Below are positions 41,201 to 47,672 of a stretch of DNA of 64,000 nucleotides, piece by piece. Made by a program: the position numbers and the translations under genes. Below the pieces are notes generated by a model. It had not been told where the DNA came from and ran no database searches. It worked only from the letters and a program-made list of their open reading frames with translations. Position 1 is the first letter of the stretch; the number at the start of each line of letters is the position of its first letter. This stretch comes from Aurelia coerulea (taxonomy: Eukaryota; Cnidaria; Scyphozoa; Semaeostomeae; Ulmaridae): positions 21,091,001-21,155,000 of the forward strand of contig CM076948.1 in NCBI GenBank assembly GCA_039566865.1, read 5' to 3'.

Positions 41201-44155
41201 CTACAATATCCCATGTTTTGCCACCTCAAACATTTTGACCACTTGTTTAAAAGTCTGTGGAAAACAAGGTTTAGACCAAGCTAACTGCAAAACCTTTGAG
41301 CACACTTTGATTAGGCTATTTTGCGTGTTTTGCACTGACTTACAGCTGAATAATTCGAGTTGTTTTGGCTCGTCTTTCGTCATCGTGGCTATTATGTATA
41401 TGCATGTTTACACCTTGAAAATCACAGCAACCTCCTGTTAGCAAGTTTTTGTGGCACCAGAAGCATAATTTTTGGTTATTTCTTGGACCGTTGTATCCTG
41501 ATTCGTGCAAGAGACGAGCTCATTCAAGTAGCTAATTTCAAAAAAGTGCTATGTTTTAGTTATCTTTGATTTTTGATTGTTGTCAACTTTCTTACGACGA
41601 ATAATTTCTTGCAGCATTCCTCATAATCTGCCACAAAGAGCTCCGACTGTTGCTAAGGAACAAATACATAGTTGTGTTTGGTTTGCTGGAGTTATGAGTA
41701 GACACACGGCATCTGAAAAATTGCAAGATCAACCAAATGGGACATTCTTGGTCAGAGAGAGTGACAATGCAAAAGGCAGCTTTGTTCTCAGTGTCATGTA
41801 AGTATAGTGGCTTTCTTTTAGCCTACGTACAGACTCGATTGGTTTCTTTTCAGAGAGGTTTTACTTAAGAGGAGAAACCTCTTTGTGTAGAGAAATCAGT
41901 TGAGTCTGCAGGCAGGCAACTTTCATTTAGCATTGTACCAGAAAAAGCTTTACTTACAAAATCGAATCAGGTCGAGCTGAAGAAATGCCTTGCACCCGGG
42001 TAGTAAAGGCAGAACTTTATCTGATTTTGAGAAAAATATCTATGGTTATAATTTTCTGCCGAAAAATTCCTGGAAACGGCGTTGCCCTGTTCCCACATTT
42101 TGTCGTGTTCTGGTGCAAATTTAAACGACCTAATTCTTTGAATTGAATGGCCTCGACCAAACTGATCTATTTCGCTTTAATTCTACCGTAGGACTTTTCT
42201 AGAATCTTTGAATTTAGTATGAGACTACTTCTCTACTTTTTCAAGAATTCAGGAAAATTTTGAAAAAAAGTTGAATCCTCAAGTTTCTAATATTCAATTT
42301 ACTTTCAAAATTTTCAGATATCAAGGCAAAGACAAGCATATCAAAATTGTTTGTAATCATCAATGTTTGTACTCATTAACAGCAACAGTTCAGTTGAAAA
42401 CAATACCAGTAAGTACTCTTTAATATTTTTAGATGAAAGTTTGGTATGCTTCTTAGAAATTAAAAGTAGGCATTAGTTTTACTGCTCGCTGAGTGGAAAA
42501 AACAGTGCCTGTTTGAAAAGCTACTTCGGACTATTAAACTTTAATACATGTATGTGTAAGCAGAATAAACATTTTGCATTCTAGGAGCTGATAGAATATT
42601 ATAAAAGAAACACTCTTGGTGTCAGTTTCCCTTCATTACCAACAGTATTAACTGGATCCATCCCATGCCGAGGTGAGAGTTAATTCATATTTTAAAAGTT
42701 AGGCTTTCATCTGTTTCATATCATACAGAACGTAGCTCATACTTTAAGAGAGTTTATCTTATGTCCCCATTGAAATCCCATTTACTTTTGAATATTTTCA
42801 GGTATAGTTGGATTGCGTTTTTTCTAAAACCCCCTGTATTTCATAAATCTCTTGCAATTCATGATTCTGATAACTTATCTCTTTGTTTAGATGTGGTAAT
42901 TGCAATGTATGATTTTAACGCAAGAAACCAAAAAGAACTGTCACTCAAGGTAAGCCCAATTAATTTTTTTTATTTCTTACTTCTGAGAGCTCAAATCTCC
43001 ATTAAAAAATATGTTCTTATTGCAGGGGTAGCAATGTTTAATTTGGATTTTCTTTATTAACTTAATTTCTGTGCCAGTTGGTTGTTAATGTTTAAATGTC
43101 TTCCGCTATGTTTGAAAGCTTAGAATTGGTTACTAGATACATGATTACTTTACCAAAATAGCGGGTGTGAACATCTTCGATGAAAATTATAAAACGGCAA
43201 ACGCAAGGCACTCTTTAAATAAGAACCTTTATACCTTGAAATTTGTCTTAGTTCCCTTAAAATAATAACCTATTTCAGTCTTGCTTTCAAATGGTAACTT
43301 CTCATATGGGGGTAGATACTGTACGCCAATCTCTTCTAAACTAACATTTTAGATGGTTTCCCTCTGTATTGAGCCCCCTGTAGTATCCAAATCAAAAGCT
43401 TACTAATTGGAGCTTTCACGATGGTCATTAAACTCCTGAAACAGTCGTAGAGTATTTACAAGTCTCAAAGACTCGGAAATTTCAATGGGTCATTTTTTGT
43501 TTCTAGCGAGATGCAAGAGTGGCCGTTCTCAAGCAAGAAGGAAATTGGTGGTTCGGAGAACTTGATGGAAATGTAAGTTTTATTCATTATTTTCTTTTTA
43601 GCCTTCTATGGATATTGTTGGGTGTTTTTTCTGTTATTATTTGAAAACTGTTTAATTGACATGATCTTTACTGGTAATCACGAATATTTTCACATTTTGT
43701 TCCTCCCGGGCTTATATGTAGTGTATTTTTTGCATAGTGTATTCGAAGAGGTAAATTGATTTTGTAGAACACATTTCTGCTTCGTTAGCATGCTGACATG
43801 TAATTAACATCATTTTGACTGGAAGAGTGGTTTGCCGTGCAAAACTGGAAGACAGCACAGAAATGCGAAAACTCTTTCATTAGATTGTAAATGTTTTCAG
43901 ATTTCAAATCATTATTCAGATCTTGAACTTTCGTATTGTTTCCTAATTTACATTCCCTTCTGGCTCAAATATTTTTTATCAGCGACTAAAGAGAACAGAA
44001 TATAGAATGGAGTCTATGTGATGGTGGACAACTTTCGTGTGTTGTGTGTGTTGTCGTGCAGTCTTGTACTGTTTTTTCACAAATTCTTTGAATTTTCTTT
44101 TCAGATTGGTTTCTTCCCAAAGAACTACGTCGTAGAGGTATCCACTGCATCATAA
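26161..44155 (+). CDS. Vav-like Rho/Rac guanine-nucleotide exchange factor, 3' half
   Basis: Twelve exons join with matching phases: 26161-26222, 26726-26763, 28187-28256, 37103-37134, 39833-39910, 41082-41118, 41615-41797, 42318-42408, 42585-42672, 42891-42949, 43507-43572 and 44105-44155 (TAA). Domain order: end of a PH domain (KKDDERRKIEA), a C1 zinc finger (HKFELVTFSS, CKVC, CEGC, HYDC), an SH2 domain (WFAGVMSRHTASEKL, FLVRES, ELIEYYKRNTL), and an SH3 domain (ALYDF-like AMYDFNARNQKELSL, NWWFGELDG, GFFPKNYV). PH-C1-SH2-SH3 is the Vav arrangement; Vav proteins activate Rac/Rho at the membrane after tyrosine kinases engage the SH2 domain (family knowledge). Vertebrate Vav has an extra SH3 between C1 and SH2; here only one 37-nt exon lies there. 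CH, DH and most of PH should lie upstream; one DH candidate is at 22707. Exon 6 avoids an in-frame TAG by using the GTAGGT donor at 41119. Confidence 0.85.
26726..26763 (+). CDS. Vav-like exon: PH-C1 linker
   Basis: 38 nt between TTCTTGTTTCATAG and GTAATAC; VKVQLSKIPTSTG completes the PH helix and leads into C1. Phases match both neighbours. Confidence 0.65.
26813..27501. mobile_element. Foldback MITE in a Vav-like intron
   Basis: Arms 26813-26950 and 27320-27501 are inverse copies (ATAGACTATTTCGCAATTTGG and inverse; GAGAGATGCGAGT and inverse), about 85-90% alike by eye. (ATT)/(ATC) microsatellites follow at 27510-27550 and 27640-27675. Confidence 0.7.
28187..28256 (+). CDS. Vav-like exon: C1 domain, first part
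   Basis: Acceptor TTTTTTCTCTAG, donor GTAAGA. Reads GGHKFELVTFSSTTYCKVCD, supplying the first His and the first Cys pair of the zinc-binding set. Confidence 0.85.
28789..29243 (+). repeat. 5' LTR of BEL element
   Basis: Starts TGAAAATGACAAAAAATTG. Contains a GGCGCGGCGAAGCGAAGCG block (28975) unlike the AT-rich surroundings. Ends ...CATCAAAGA; the last bases are shared with the 3' LTR but may be chance. Confidence 0.9.
29344..35580 (+). CDS. BEL/Pao Gag-Pol polyprotein
   Basis: 2,078 codons from the ATG at 29344 (MEENSSDK); no stop or shift. Gag: coiled, charged N-terminus (RAAEIASEKVRMKQEIAKAE, ~220) and a DUF1759-like capsid region (DVFSGDPMEYQYFMATFREV, ~400), then Cys-rich knuckle region (~622-690: CPSCEGLHDLDRC, CYACYK, CNICAGSHPTGLH). 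Pol: aspartic protease (AMLDNCSQGTFI, ~743, with DNC in place of the usual DSG/DTG), reverse transcriptase (IRVVFDCS; YVDDML at ~1184), RNase H (SDASQEGYG ~1367; TDSQIVLGY ~1439; PRLELTAA), integrase zinc finger (HRTTQHAG ... CVRCRF, ~1701-1740) and DDE core (VDLFGPF ~1771, YSDNGTNF ~1833, E in ESEAIVNSRP ~1920), and a C-terminal DUF5641-like domain (FQVGDVVLLKE). Order protease-RT-RNaseH-integrase is that of BEL/Pao. Probably one polyprotein cut by its own protease. Confidence 0.95.
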   Translation: MEENSSDKFVEPFEGLVRNSTELSTNRDLDKDTVTDIRDEFQSNMEAPNLFGIGGDRPKRVVSLTEKGKSYARDLQFGNRKFLYRNLQKQMKFITSSLNSSVRIEVIRCELSKLDEIFCNLMAVQENYIGLVDNCDQHDIETRWFEKVDKEVVDFKTDIHNYLSQAKNLEDNNSVMSSSSKSSRGSSRKSGSSVRERATEEKARLAELLAESEFLEERRAAEIASEKVRMKQEIAKAEARVKVFEEFEDSVSCKKSVTEDLPDQNIIFQQKEKVPHSYVKDWITQKRDGTNYPRLLQRERIEPPRVHLGNLSQQQQPQHAVSFDIGRPDQRSEPCIPKMRKEEISQQARARLPQQPNVRVKSINGPREDTVSTDESTLHAALYALFNQQNAPNVDIDVFSGDPMEYQYFMATFREVVEKKIVDPMGRLTRLIKYTSGEAKELIRHCIQLPPSICYKEAKALLTKEYGDSYRVSAAYMQELRRWPQIKYADALAFRTFYRFLVKCQSSMKSGPNLQVLNTPEILQVLQSKLPGNLQERWNRKAFGIKRDELRAAVFSDFVSLIEEEMRLVNDPLYSREALSEVQSPFKDRFRREMPKDTKMSVYSTEMSSAETNRVYESKSSCPSCEGLHDLDRCSDYLKLDVKERSKFLYVKRLCYACYKPTSPTHVSKSCNQRRTCNICAGSHPTGLHGFKFAKRSESNETKRDDVVCNLTFLDAQVISLSVIPVKLGVKGGNQELVVYAMLDNCSQGTFIHEDILDALKVKGVKTTVTVKTMTGEDTEGSVCLDNLTVSGLGPADRETISLPKTYSRRGLPIQRDDIPTPDKLRHWPHLREITKDVHKEDSEIPIGLLIGANCPLALEPHEIIPSQDGGPYAFRSCLGWCISGPIIKCAENGKAVRCNRITVTDAGSAKIADHHFVVEDTVKDVTTNELLKKMYHTDFSETKLDDGKLDLSQEDKKFLKMMKEQSIKAHGHYVLPLPFRNPNVFMPNNKEQAMKRAVWTKRRLQKDPKFYSDYVKFMNDIISKGYAKKVEENCDIPGKQWYIPHHGVYHPKKPEKIRVVFDCSTQYKGTCLNKELLQGPDLTNQLVGVLLRFRKELIAFTGDIEAMFYQVRVPEDQRSYLRFLWWPEGNLEAEPIDYEMCVHLFGGISSPSCSNFALRRTADDSEEEFGSEAAMTLKRNFYVDDMLKSKECSSSSIALISNIRKMCASGGFNLTKFASNDKEVLESIPQEERSKEVKKCDLAVDNLPAERALGVYWCVENDTLGFRIELRDKPLTRRGVLSSISSIYDPLGLAAPFLLQGRKILQELCSDKKEWDDDLSEEQKNMWLKWRQELPLLEEIEVERCYKPKHFGEVVSATLHNFSDASQEGYGQASYLRLIDVKGNINCSLVMGKSRVPPLKQTTIPRLELTAASVSVKVGAMLRRELDMEDLKQTFWTDSQIVLGYIANETRRFRTFVANRVQIIRDHSEIEEWRYVDTKQNPADDASHGIRASNNAKNSRWFRGPEFLWKSENEWPREKAIPLPKGDDPELRKIVKVNSTAVAKNDSLLIDLENRYSDWVRMKRAVALLLRFISNCKRKIKNREEKVVLTKFNNEDALLTVEDVQTAENKIIRLAQEAAFKVELKELKKLPMNGEISRVKRRNLKKSSSLFKLDPFLDENGIVRVGGRMKKSSFDEECKHPILLPKKGRVTELVIDWCHRTTQHAGRGMTLNEIRSIGYWIINVNSRVRQFISRCVRCRFLRGKSGEQKMADLPEERVKEAPPFTYCGVDLFGPFVIKERRKELKRYGVLFTCFGSRAIHIETTNSLDTDSFIQALRRFMARRGSVRQIYSDNGTNFVGTVNELQKEFEKMDHSKIGRFAHSQNTDWILWKRNVPAASHMGGVWERQIRSVRAILSSLLKNHGHALDDESLRTLLTESEAIVNSRPLTVETLSDPHSVRPLTPNHLLTMKSKVIMPPPGVFQKADLYCRRRWRRVQHLLNEFWSRWKKEYLMLLQPRQKWTEPRRNFQVGDVVLLKESSDRNDWPMGKVIAANVDRNGFVRSVTLLLTRRDDNDTRHRTLDRPVNKIVLLLESEEID
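35620..36074 (+). repeat. 3' LTR of BEL element
   Basis: Copy of 28789-29243, identical as far as I could compare. Starts 39 bp after the stop codon; the purine-rich GAAGGGAGGAAGA just before it is the expected polypurine tract. Confidence 0.9.
36075..36150 (-). repeat. Inverted fragment of the same LTR
   Basis: The 76 nt are an exact-looking reverse complement of LTR bases 35652-35727 (CTATACAATACAGGAAACG...), joined directly to the end of the 3' LTR. Confidence 0.9.
36154..36225 (-). tRNA. tRNA-Asp (GTC)
   Basis: 72 nt on the minus strand starting TCCTCGGTAGTATAGTGG. All arms pair: acceptor TCCTCGG/CCGGGGA with discriminator G (one T-G wobble), anticodon arm CCCGC-CTGTCAC-GCGGG, T arm GGGGTTCAATTCCCC. 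A and B boxes are intact. CCA is encoded at 36153-36151, unusual for a nuclear tRNA gene, and no T-run terminator follows; LTR-derived sequence begins right after CCA. It may be a retro-inserted copy and not a functional gene. Confidence 0.85.
36226..37102. other. Intron of the Vav-like gene
   Basis: Right arm of the old palindromic element (36275-36455), then unremarkable sequence up to the 32-nt C1 exon. Confidence 0.4.
37103..37134 (+). CDS. Vav-like exon: C1 domain, middle
   Basis: A 32-nt exon between TTGTCGTTATAG and GTACGT reading GLSNEGYRCE, with the third zinc Cys. It restores a continuous C1 motif between exons nearly 9 kb to the left and 2.7 kb to the right. Confidence 0.75.
37610..38676. 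mobile_element. TTAA-flanked MITE with AGGGAAT ends
   Basis: TTAA at 37610 and 38673. Ends AGGGAATGTAAGCA / TGCTTAGATTCCCT. A second pair of internal inverted blocks (CATAAAATAAATTAATAGAT near 37791 and inverse near 38630) lies about 170 bp and 30 bp in. No coding sequence; piggyBac- or Kolobok-type target by the TTAA. Confidence 0.7.
38717..39807. mobile_element. Non-autonomous hAT element beside a splice acceptor
   Basis: TIRs CAGTGGCGTCGTGG / CCACGACGCCACTG with a perfect AGTAACCC duplication (38709-38716, 39808-39815). G-rich at the left end, C-rich at the right. Interior repeats the word TTTTCCGACA in its ends. Its right end is 25 bp from exon 39833. Confidence 0.9.
39833..39910 (+). 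CDS. Vav-like exon: C1 domain, last part
   Basis: Starts after TTTTACTTTAAG; reads CQFNVHYDCIEKCPECLQEI, completing the HxxC and last Cys. Donor GTTTGT. A hAT element ends 25 bp upstream (39807). Confidence 0.85.
39978..40572. mobile_element. Foldback element in a Vav-like intron
   Basis: ACAAGGGCAGATTTT at 39978 and AAAATCTGCCCTTGT at 40572 begin ~250-bp inverse arms; shared blocks include GTAGGGCAAACTCTCGC and AATTACTGGTTGA. An open frame at 40408-40641 is on the right arm and is not a gene. Confidence 0.75.
41082..41118 (+). CDS. Vav-like exon: C1-SH2 linker
   Basis: 37 nt reading YQRHKKDENNE in the phase required by both neighbours, with donor GTAGGT. The other possible donor, four bases on, would leave a TAG in frame. 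Confidence 0.6.
41615..41797 (+). CDS. Vav-like exon: SH2 domain, first half
   Basis: Acceptor TTTCTTGCAG, donor GTAAGT. Contains WFAG and GTFLVRES, whose Arg binds phosphotyrosine, then KGSFVLSV. Confidence 0.92.
41820..41918. mobile_element. Small palindromic MITE related to 16475
   Basis: Ends AGCCTACGTACAGACTCGAT and inverse TTGAGTCTGCAGGCAGGC; an inner palindrome pairs AGAGGTTTTACTT with its neighbour AAGAGGAGAAACCTCTT. Lies just after the first SH2 exon. Confidence 0.55.
42318..42408 (+). CDS. Vav-like exon: SH2 domain, middle
   Basis: Reads HIKIVCNHQCLYSLTATVQL with acceptor AAAATTTTCAG and donor GTAAGT; the His-x-Lys-Ile strand is the usual SH2 βD. Confidence 0.9.
42585..42672 (+). 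CDS. Vav-like exon: SH2 domain end and linker
   Basis: Reads ELIEYYKRNTLGVSFPSLPT; ELIEYY is the common SH2 helix B end. Donor GTGAGA, phase 1. Confidence 0.9.
42891..42949 (+). CDS. Vav-like exon: SH3, first strand and RT loop
   Basis: Reads VVIAMYDFNARNQKELSLK; the ALYDF-type signature. Acceptor TCTTTGTTTAG, donor GTAAGC. Confidence 0.92.
43507..43572 (+). CDS. Vav-like exon: SH3 core
   Basis: Reads RDARVAVLKQEGNWWFGELD with the conserved WW pair. Acceptor TTTGTTTCTAG, donor GTAAG. Confidence 0.92.
44105..44155 (+). CDS. Vav-like terminal exon
   Basis: Reads IGFFPKNYVVEVSTAS then TAA; GxFPxNYV is the SH3 C-terminal signature. Ends within ten residues of the domain, as in Vav. Confidence 0.92.
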   Translation: MGFFPKNYVVEVSTAS

Positions 44156-44352
44156 CCACTTCAGCAAATTCTTGAACACGAACAGTATTTTATTATTGTA
44201 CAGCAGTTGATATCGATAAAGAATTTTGGATTTCATTGTGCATAGTCATTGTAAGCATGTAAGTTATGTAAAAACGCTTGATCTAATTATTCGCGTAAGC
44301 CATATCAATGTATATTTTCTGTGTAAACACTTCTTTGTTGTTCTGAAACGTA

Positions 44353-44526
44353 CATAAGCGTACGGAAAGAAAAAATCTAGGGGGGCTGCCCAACACAAAG
44401 TCCATTGTTTAGCATAATTTTGGCCCGACTGAGGGCATTTTTTTGCCCGATTGAGGCTCATTTTCGATAATTTTTCTAAAGTTGGGGGGCTGCCACCCCC
44501 GGCCCCCCTCGCCTCGTACGCTTATG
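44353..44526. mobile_element. Short MITE after the Vav-like stop
   Basis: Ends CATAAGCGTACG / CGTACGCTTATG, flanked by GAAACGTA and GAAGCGTA (8 bp, one mismatch), consistent with hAT. G-tract left part and C-tract right part. Probably in the 3' UTR or just downstream of the Vav-like gene. Confidence 0.6.
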
Positions 44527-45029
44527 GAAGCGTACGTTGTAGACAACGGACAAAGTCTACTGAGGTTTTCCCCACCTTTTTCAAGTCGTGTGACCATACT
44601 CCGGAGTAATGGGAAGTTATGATATCATGCTGCTCTTTGGATTTTGTCTATGGTATTTTCAAGGACCTTAGGATGATATGCATTTCTTACCAAAACTATC
44701 CTTTGTTGATTATTCAGTTGGCTTTGCTTCTTAAACGTACGGCACAACTCACTTGTTTTCTCAAGACATCTCAAGACCTATTATAGATTTGTCTTGAGAA
44801 CGTCTTGAGAAACACTAGATTTATGTCGTTTTAGAAGCAAAGCCAAGAGAATAATACTTCGTGCTGTTGGCCTAAATGTTGCTGCGAAATGTTGCTGCGA
44901 AGCGACTTCCGGTAAATTTTCATTTTGCTGAGTCAGCAATACAAAGGATCGTTCGCTGATGCGCAGTTTTTCTACTTTCCTTTCGCTCATTTTTTAACAA
45001 CCACAACAGAAAGACTGCGCGCAGGCTAC
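44527..45029. other. Intergenic; short inverted repeat
   Basis: CTTGGCTTTGCTTCTAAAAC-type inverted pair around 44721-44850 with CTCAAGACATCTCAAGAC words. No gene. Confidence 0.35.
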
Positions 45030-45910
45030 CTGGTGAAAGATTCTGAGATTTGTAATTATGCAGATGATACTACTATCTTTGCGTGTGGTTCAGATCTGGG
45101 TTCAATCTTAGAATCACTTGAAAGGGATGCGGCTTTGTTATCTCTCTGGTTTGAAAATAACTATATGAAAATGAATGAGGACAAAAGCCATTTGCTTGTC
45201 TTCGGACATAAAGATGGTGAGGTAACTGTAAATATTTCTGGATCTTTGATAAAGGAAAGTGAAGAAGAGAAACTTCTAGGAATGACACTCGACAAAAACC
45301 TGAGTTTCAAAACTCACGTTAATGATCTTTGTAAGAAAGCAAGCCAAAAACTGCATGCACTGGCACGAGTGTCAAGATATATGGAAAAGCCACAGTTAGA
45401 ATTAACAATGACCTCTTTTGTAATGTCACATTTCAGTTTTTGTCCACTTGTGTGGGTGTTTCATGATTGGAATCGAATAACAAGATCAATAAGATCCATG
45501 AAAGAGCCTTGAGAATCGTACGCAAAGATAGTACTTCCAATTTTGAGGAACTATTGATAAAAAGTAACTCAGTATCTGTTCACCAAAGGAATTTACAGCT
45601 GCTCCAGACTGGGATTTATAAAACCGTAAACAACTTGAATTTGGCTTTTATGGCAGAAGTATTTGTTAGCAAAGATGTGCCATATAACCTTCGTGGCAAT
45701 TATAATCTTGTTTGCCTAGAGCTAGGACGAATCAATATGACATTGATACTATCAGGCTTGTTGGTCAAAAACTATGGCAGACTCTGCCAAGAGAAATCAA
45801 AGAATCCCAACCATTGGAGATTTTTAAAAGAAGTATTAAGTCCATCAAAATTTTTGACTGCAGCTGTAGATTGTGTAAAATTTTGTATCAAGTCTAGGTT
45901 TTTTTGTAAT
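45030..45910 (+). pseudogene. 5'-truncated LINE reverse transcriptase
   Basis: Plus-strand frame with NYADDTTIFA (the YADD catalytic motif of RT) followed by SLWFENNYMKMNEDKSHLLV, the post-YADD helix, and LLGMTLDKNLSFKTHV. The frame shifts near 45475 (to IHERALRIVRKD) and again near 45710 (to QYDIDTIRLVGQKLWQTLPR, CSCRLCK). Endonuclease and fingers are missing. An AT-rich (TTATTA)n tract at 45965-46015 follows, as at LINE 3' ends. Dead element; CR1/L2/Jockey-like by its C-terminus. Confidence 0.85.
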
Positions 45911-46019
45911 TAGTATATATTCTTTATTGTTGGCCTTAAACAGCTTAACACTATTGTCTTTGCTAACTTTAAATAAATTGTTTATTATTTATGATCATTA
46001 TTATTATAATTATGATCCA

Positions 46020-47672
46020 TCTTCCTGGATTGATAGGATTCTCCAGTCAGACAAAGCTTTTATAACAAGAAAGGATTATTTCTTGGCTTGGTAGGCTCTT
46101 TTGAGGTATAGCTAACCCAAGAGCTGCATGTGCAGGGCTACAATTAGCCTATTGTATTTGATGATATCAACACGTGCATGATGATATCAACACTAAGGGA
46201 GCAATTACGGTTTCTAGAGGGACTTATCTAAAATTTCGCCTCATAAAAGAAGAGCATAATAGAGGGGGTGGGGGGCTTTAATAGAGCTTATGCTATCTCA
46301 TTACAGCATGAATAATTAATGAGCACCTAATGCGTTATGACATTTAGTGACCACCGACAATACAATACACGCACAGGGCAAGCCAGCCAAGGAGTGTAGG
46401 ATTCAAAGGTGATCCAGATCGCAGAGGTCAGGATTTAAAGAACATAATAACAAAGGTGGGGAAGGTCTTTATAGCTATTTGAAATCAAAATTTTACGCAA
46501 TTCCTTTCATCATGAAAGAGTATGCTTTCTTTTTGAGGATTAAGATATTTTACCATGGAAGAGATGGTTATGTATGTATGGATTCATACCCGGAACTTAC
46601 TTGGCCTAGCTAGGCCTATGCCAAAAACAACAAGTAGGCCTATGCAATGCATGTCGAAATTCATACATCAACATGTTGTCGTATCCGCAACTTTATTATT
46701 TCGATACATTGTATGTTATATGAAATACTATATATGCATCGGACTATTGTGGTATTCACTACGTTTATATTTCGATAAAATATAAGATATCATGCGTGTA
46801 TGTGTCAAAATATTGTCCTATCCTACTAGGCCCTAGGCCCTTTGCCTATTCACCGCAACCTAAGTGTTTTGATATATAATATTCTTCGTAACTCATCCTT
46901 TACTTGTGTAAATGATGGCTACCTGTGATTTCGAATTAAAGGTGAAGGTAATCGCGTAATTTGCGAAAACGCAGCAACAAGCAAACAAACAATGATATTT
47001 AATTGAAACTCACAAACCATATGTCCTTGTAAGCAATCACTTTGGTGTCCATATATCTTTGAATTCTTCTTTGGCTGCACTGCCATGACAGCCTGAGCTC
47101 TCTGATCTCGCCTTGATAGGAAGATACGCTTTTTCAGGACTTTTATGTCATATGGCAATAACCCCTGAAACCAGGCTTAGTTTTTAATATTGCTTGTTAT
47201 TTTTGCATGCAGCTTTATTCTTTTTTTCACTGTACTATTTCTTGCATTTTTAAGTTGAGAACACTGGCTGTTGAATGTTATCAATGTTACATGTAACATT
47301 CACGAATATCTTTCTGTATGTCACGATCCCCAAGATAAAACCCACACCCTCGTGCCTGAGCACAGGGTGCAAAGCAATAACTCAGGCTCTCAGAATGTCA
47401 CATATGAGTCCAAAGCTCAGCATTCCCCTGACACTTTCGAGAGAAATATCAAAGTTTAATTTTAACACAATTACAATCCCAAAGGGGCAGAGTTCATGAG
47501 TCAAGAGTGACCAAATCACTGTGATCCACATTTCAGAAATGGAATTAATACCAAAGAATGAAAACACCAGAATAAGCTATCATGCTCTATATTGGTTGAT
47601 CAAATTTTTGTTATAAATAGAAAACATGCAACAAAACAAGATTATAGAAAGTATCAACTATTTCTTTTTCAG
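46020..47672. other. No gene recognised; upstream of the second gene
   Basis: No clear promoter motif. The 5' untranslated exon of the gene starting at 47673 could have further upstream exons here; none identified. Confidence 0.35.
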
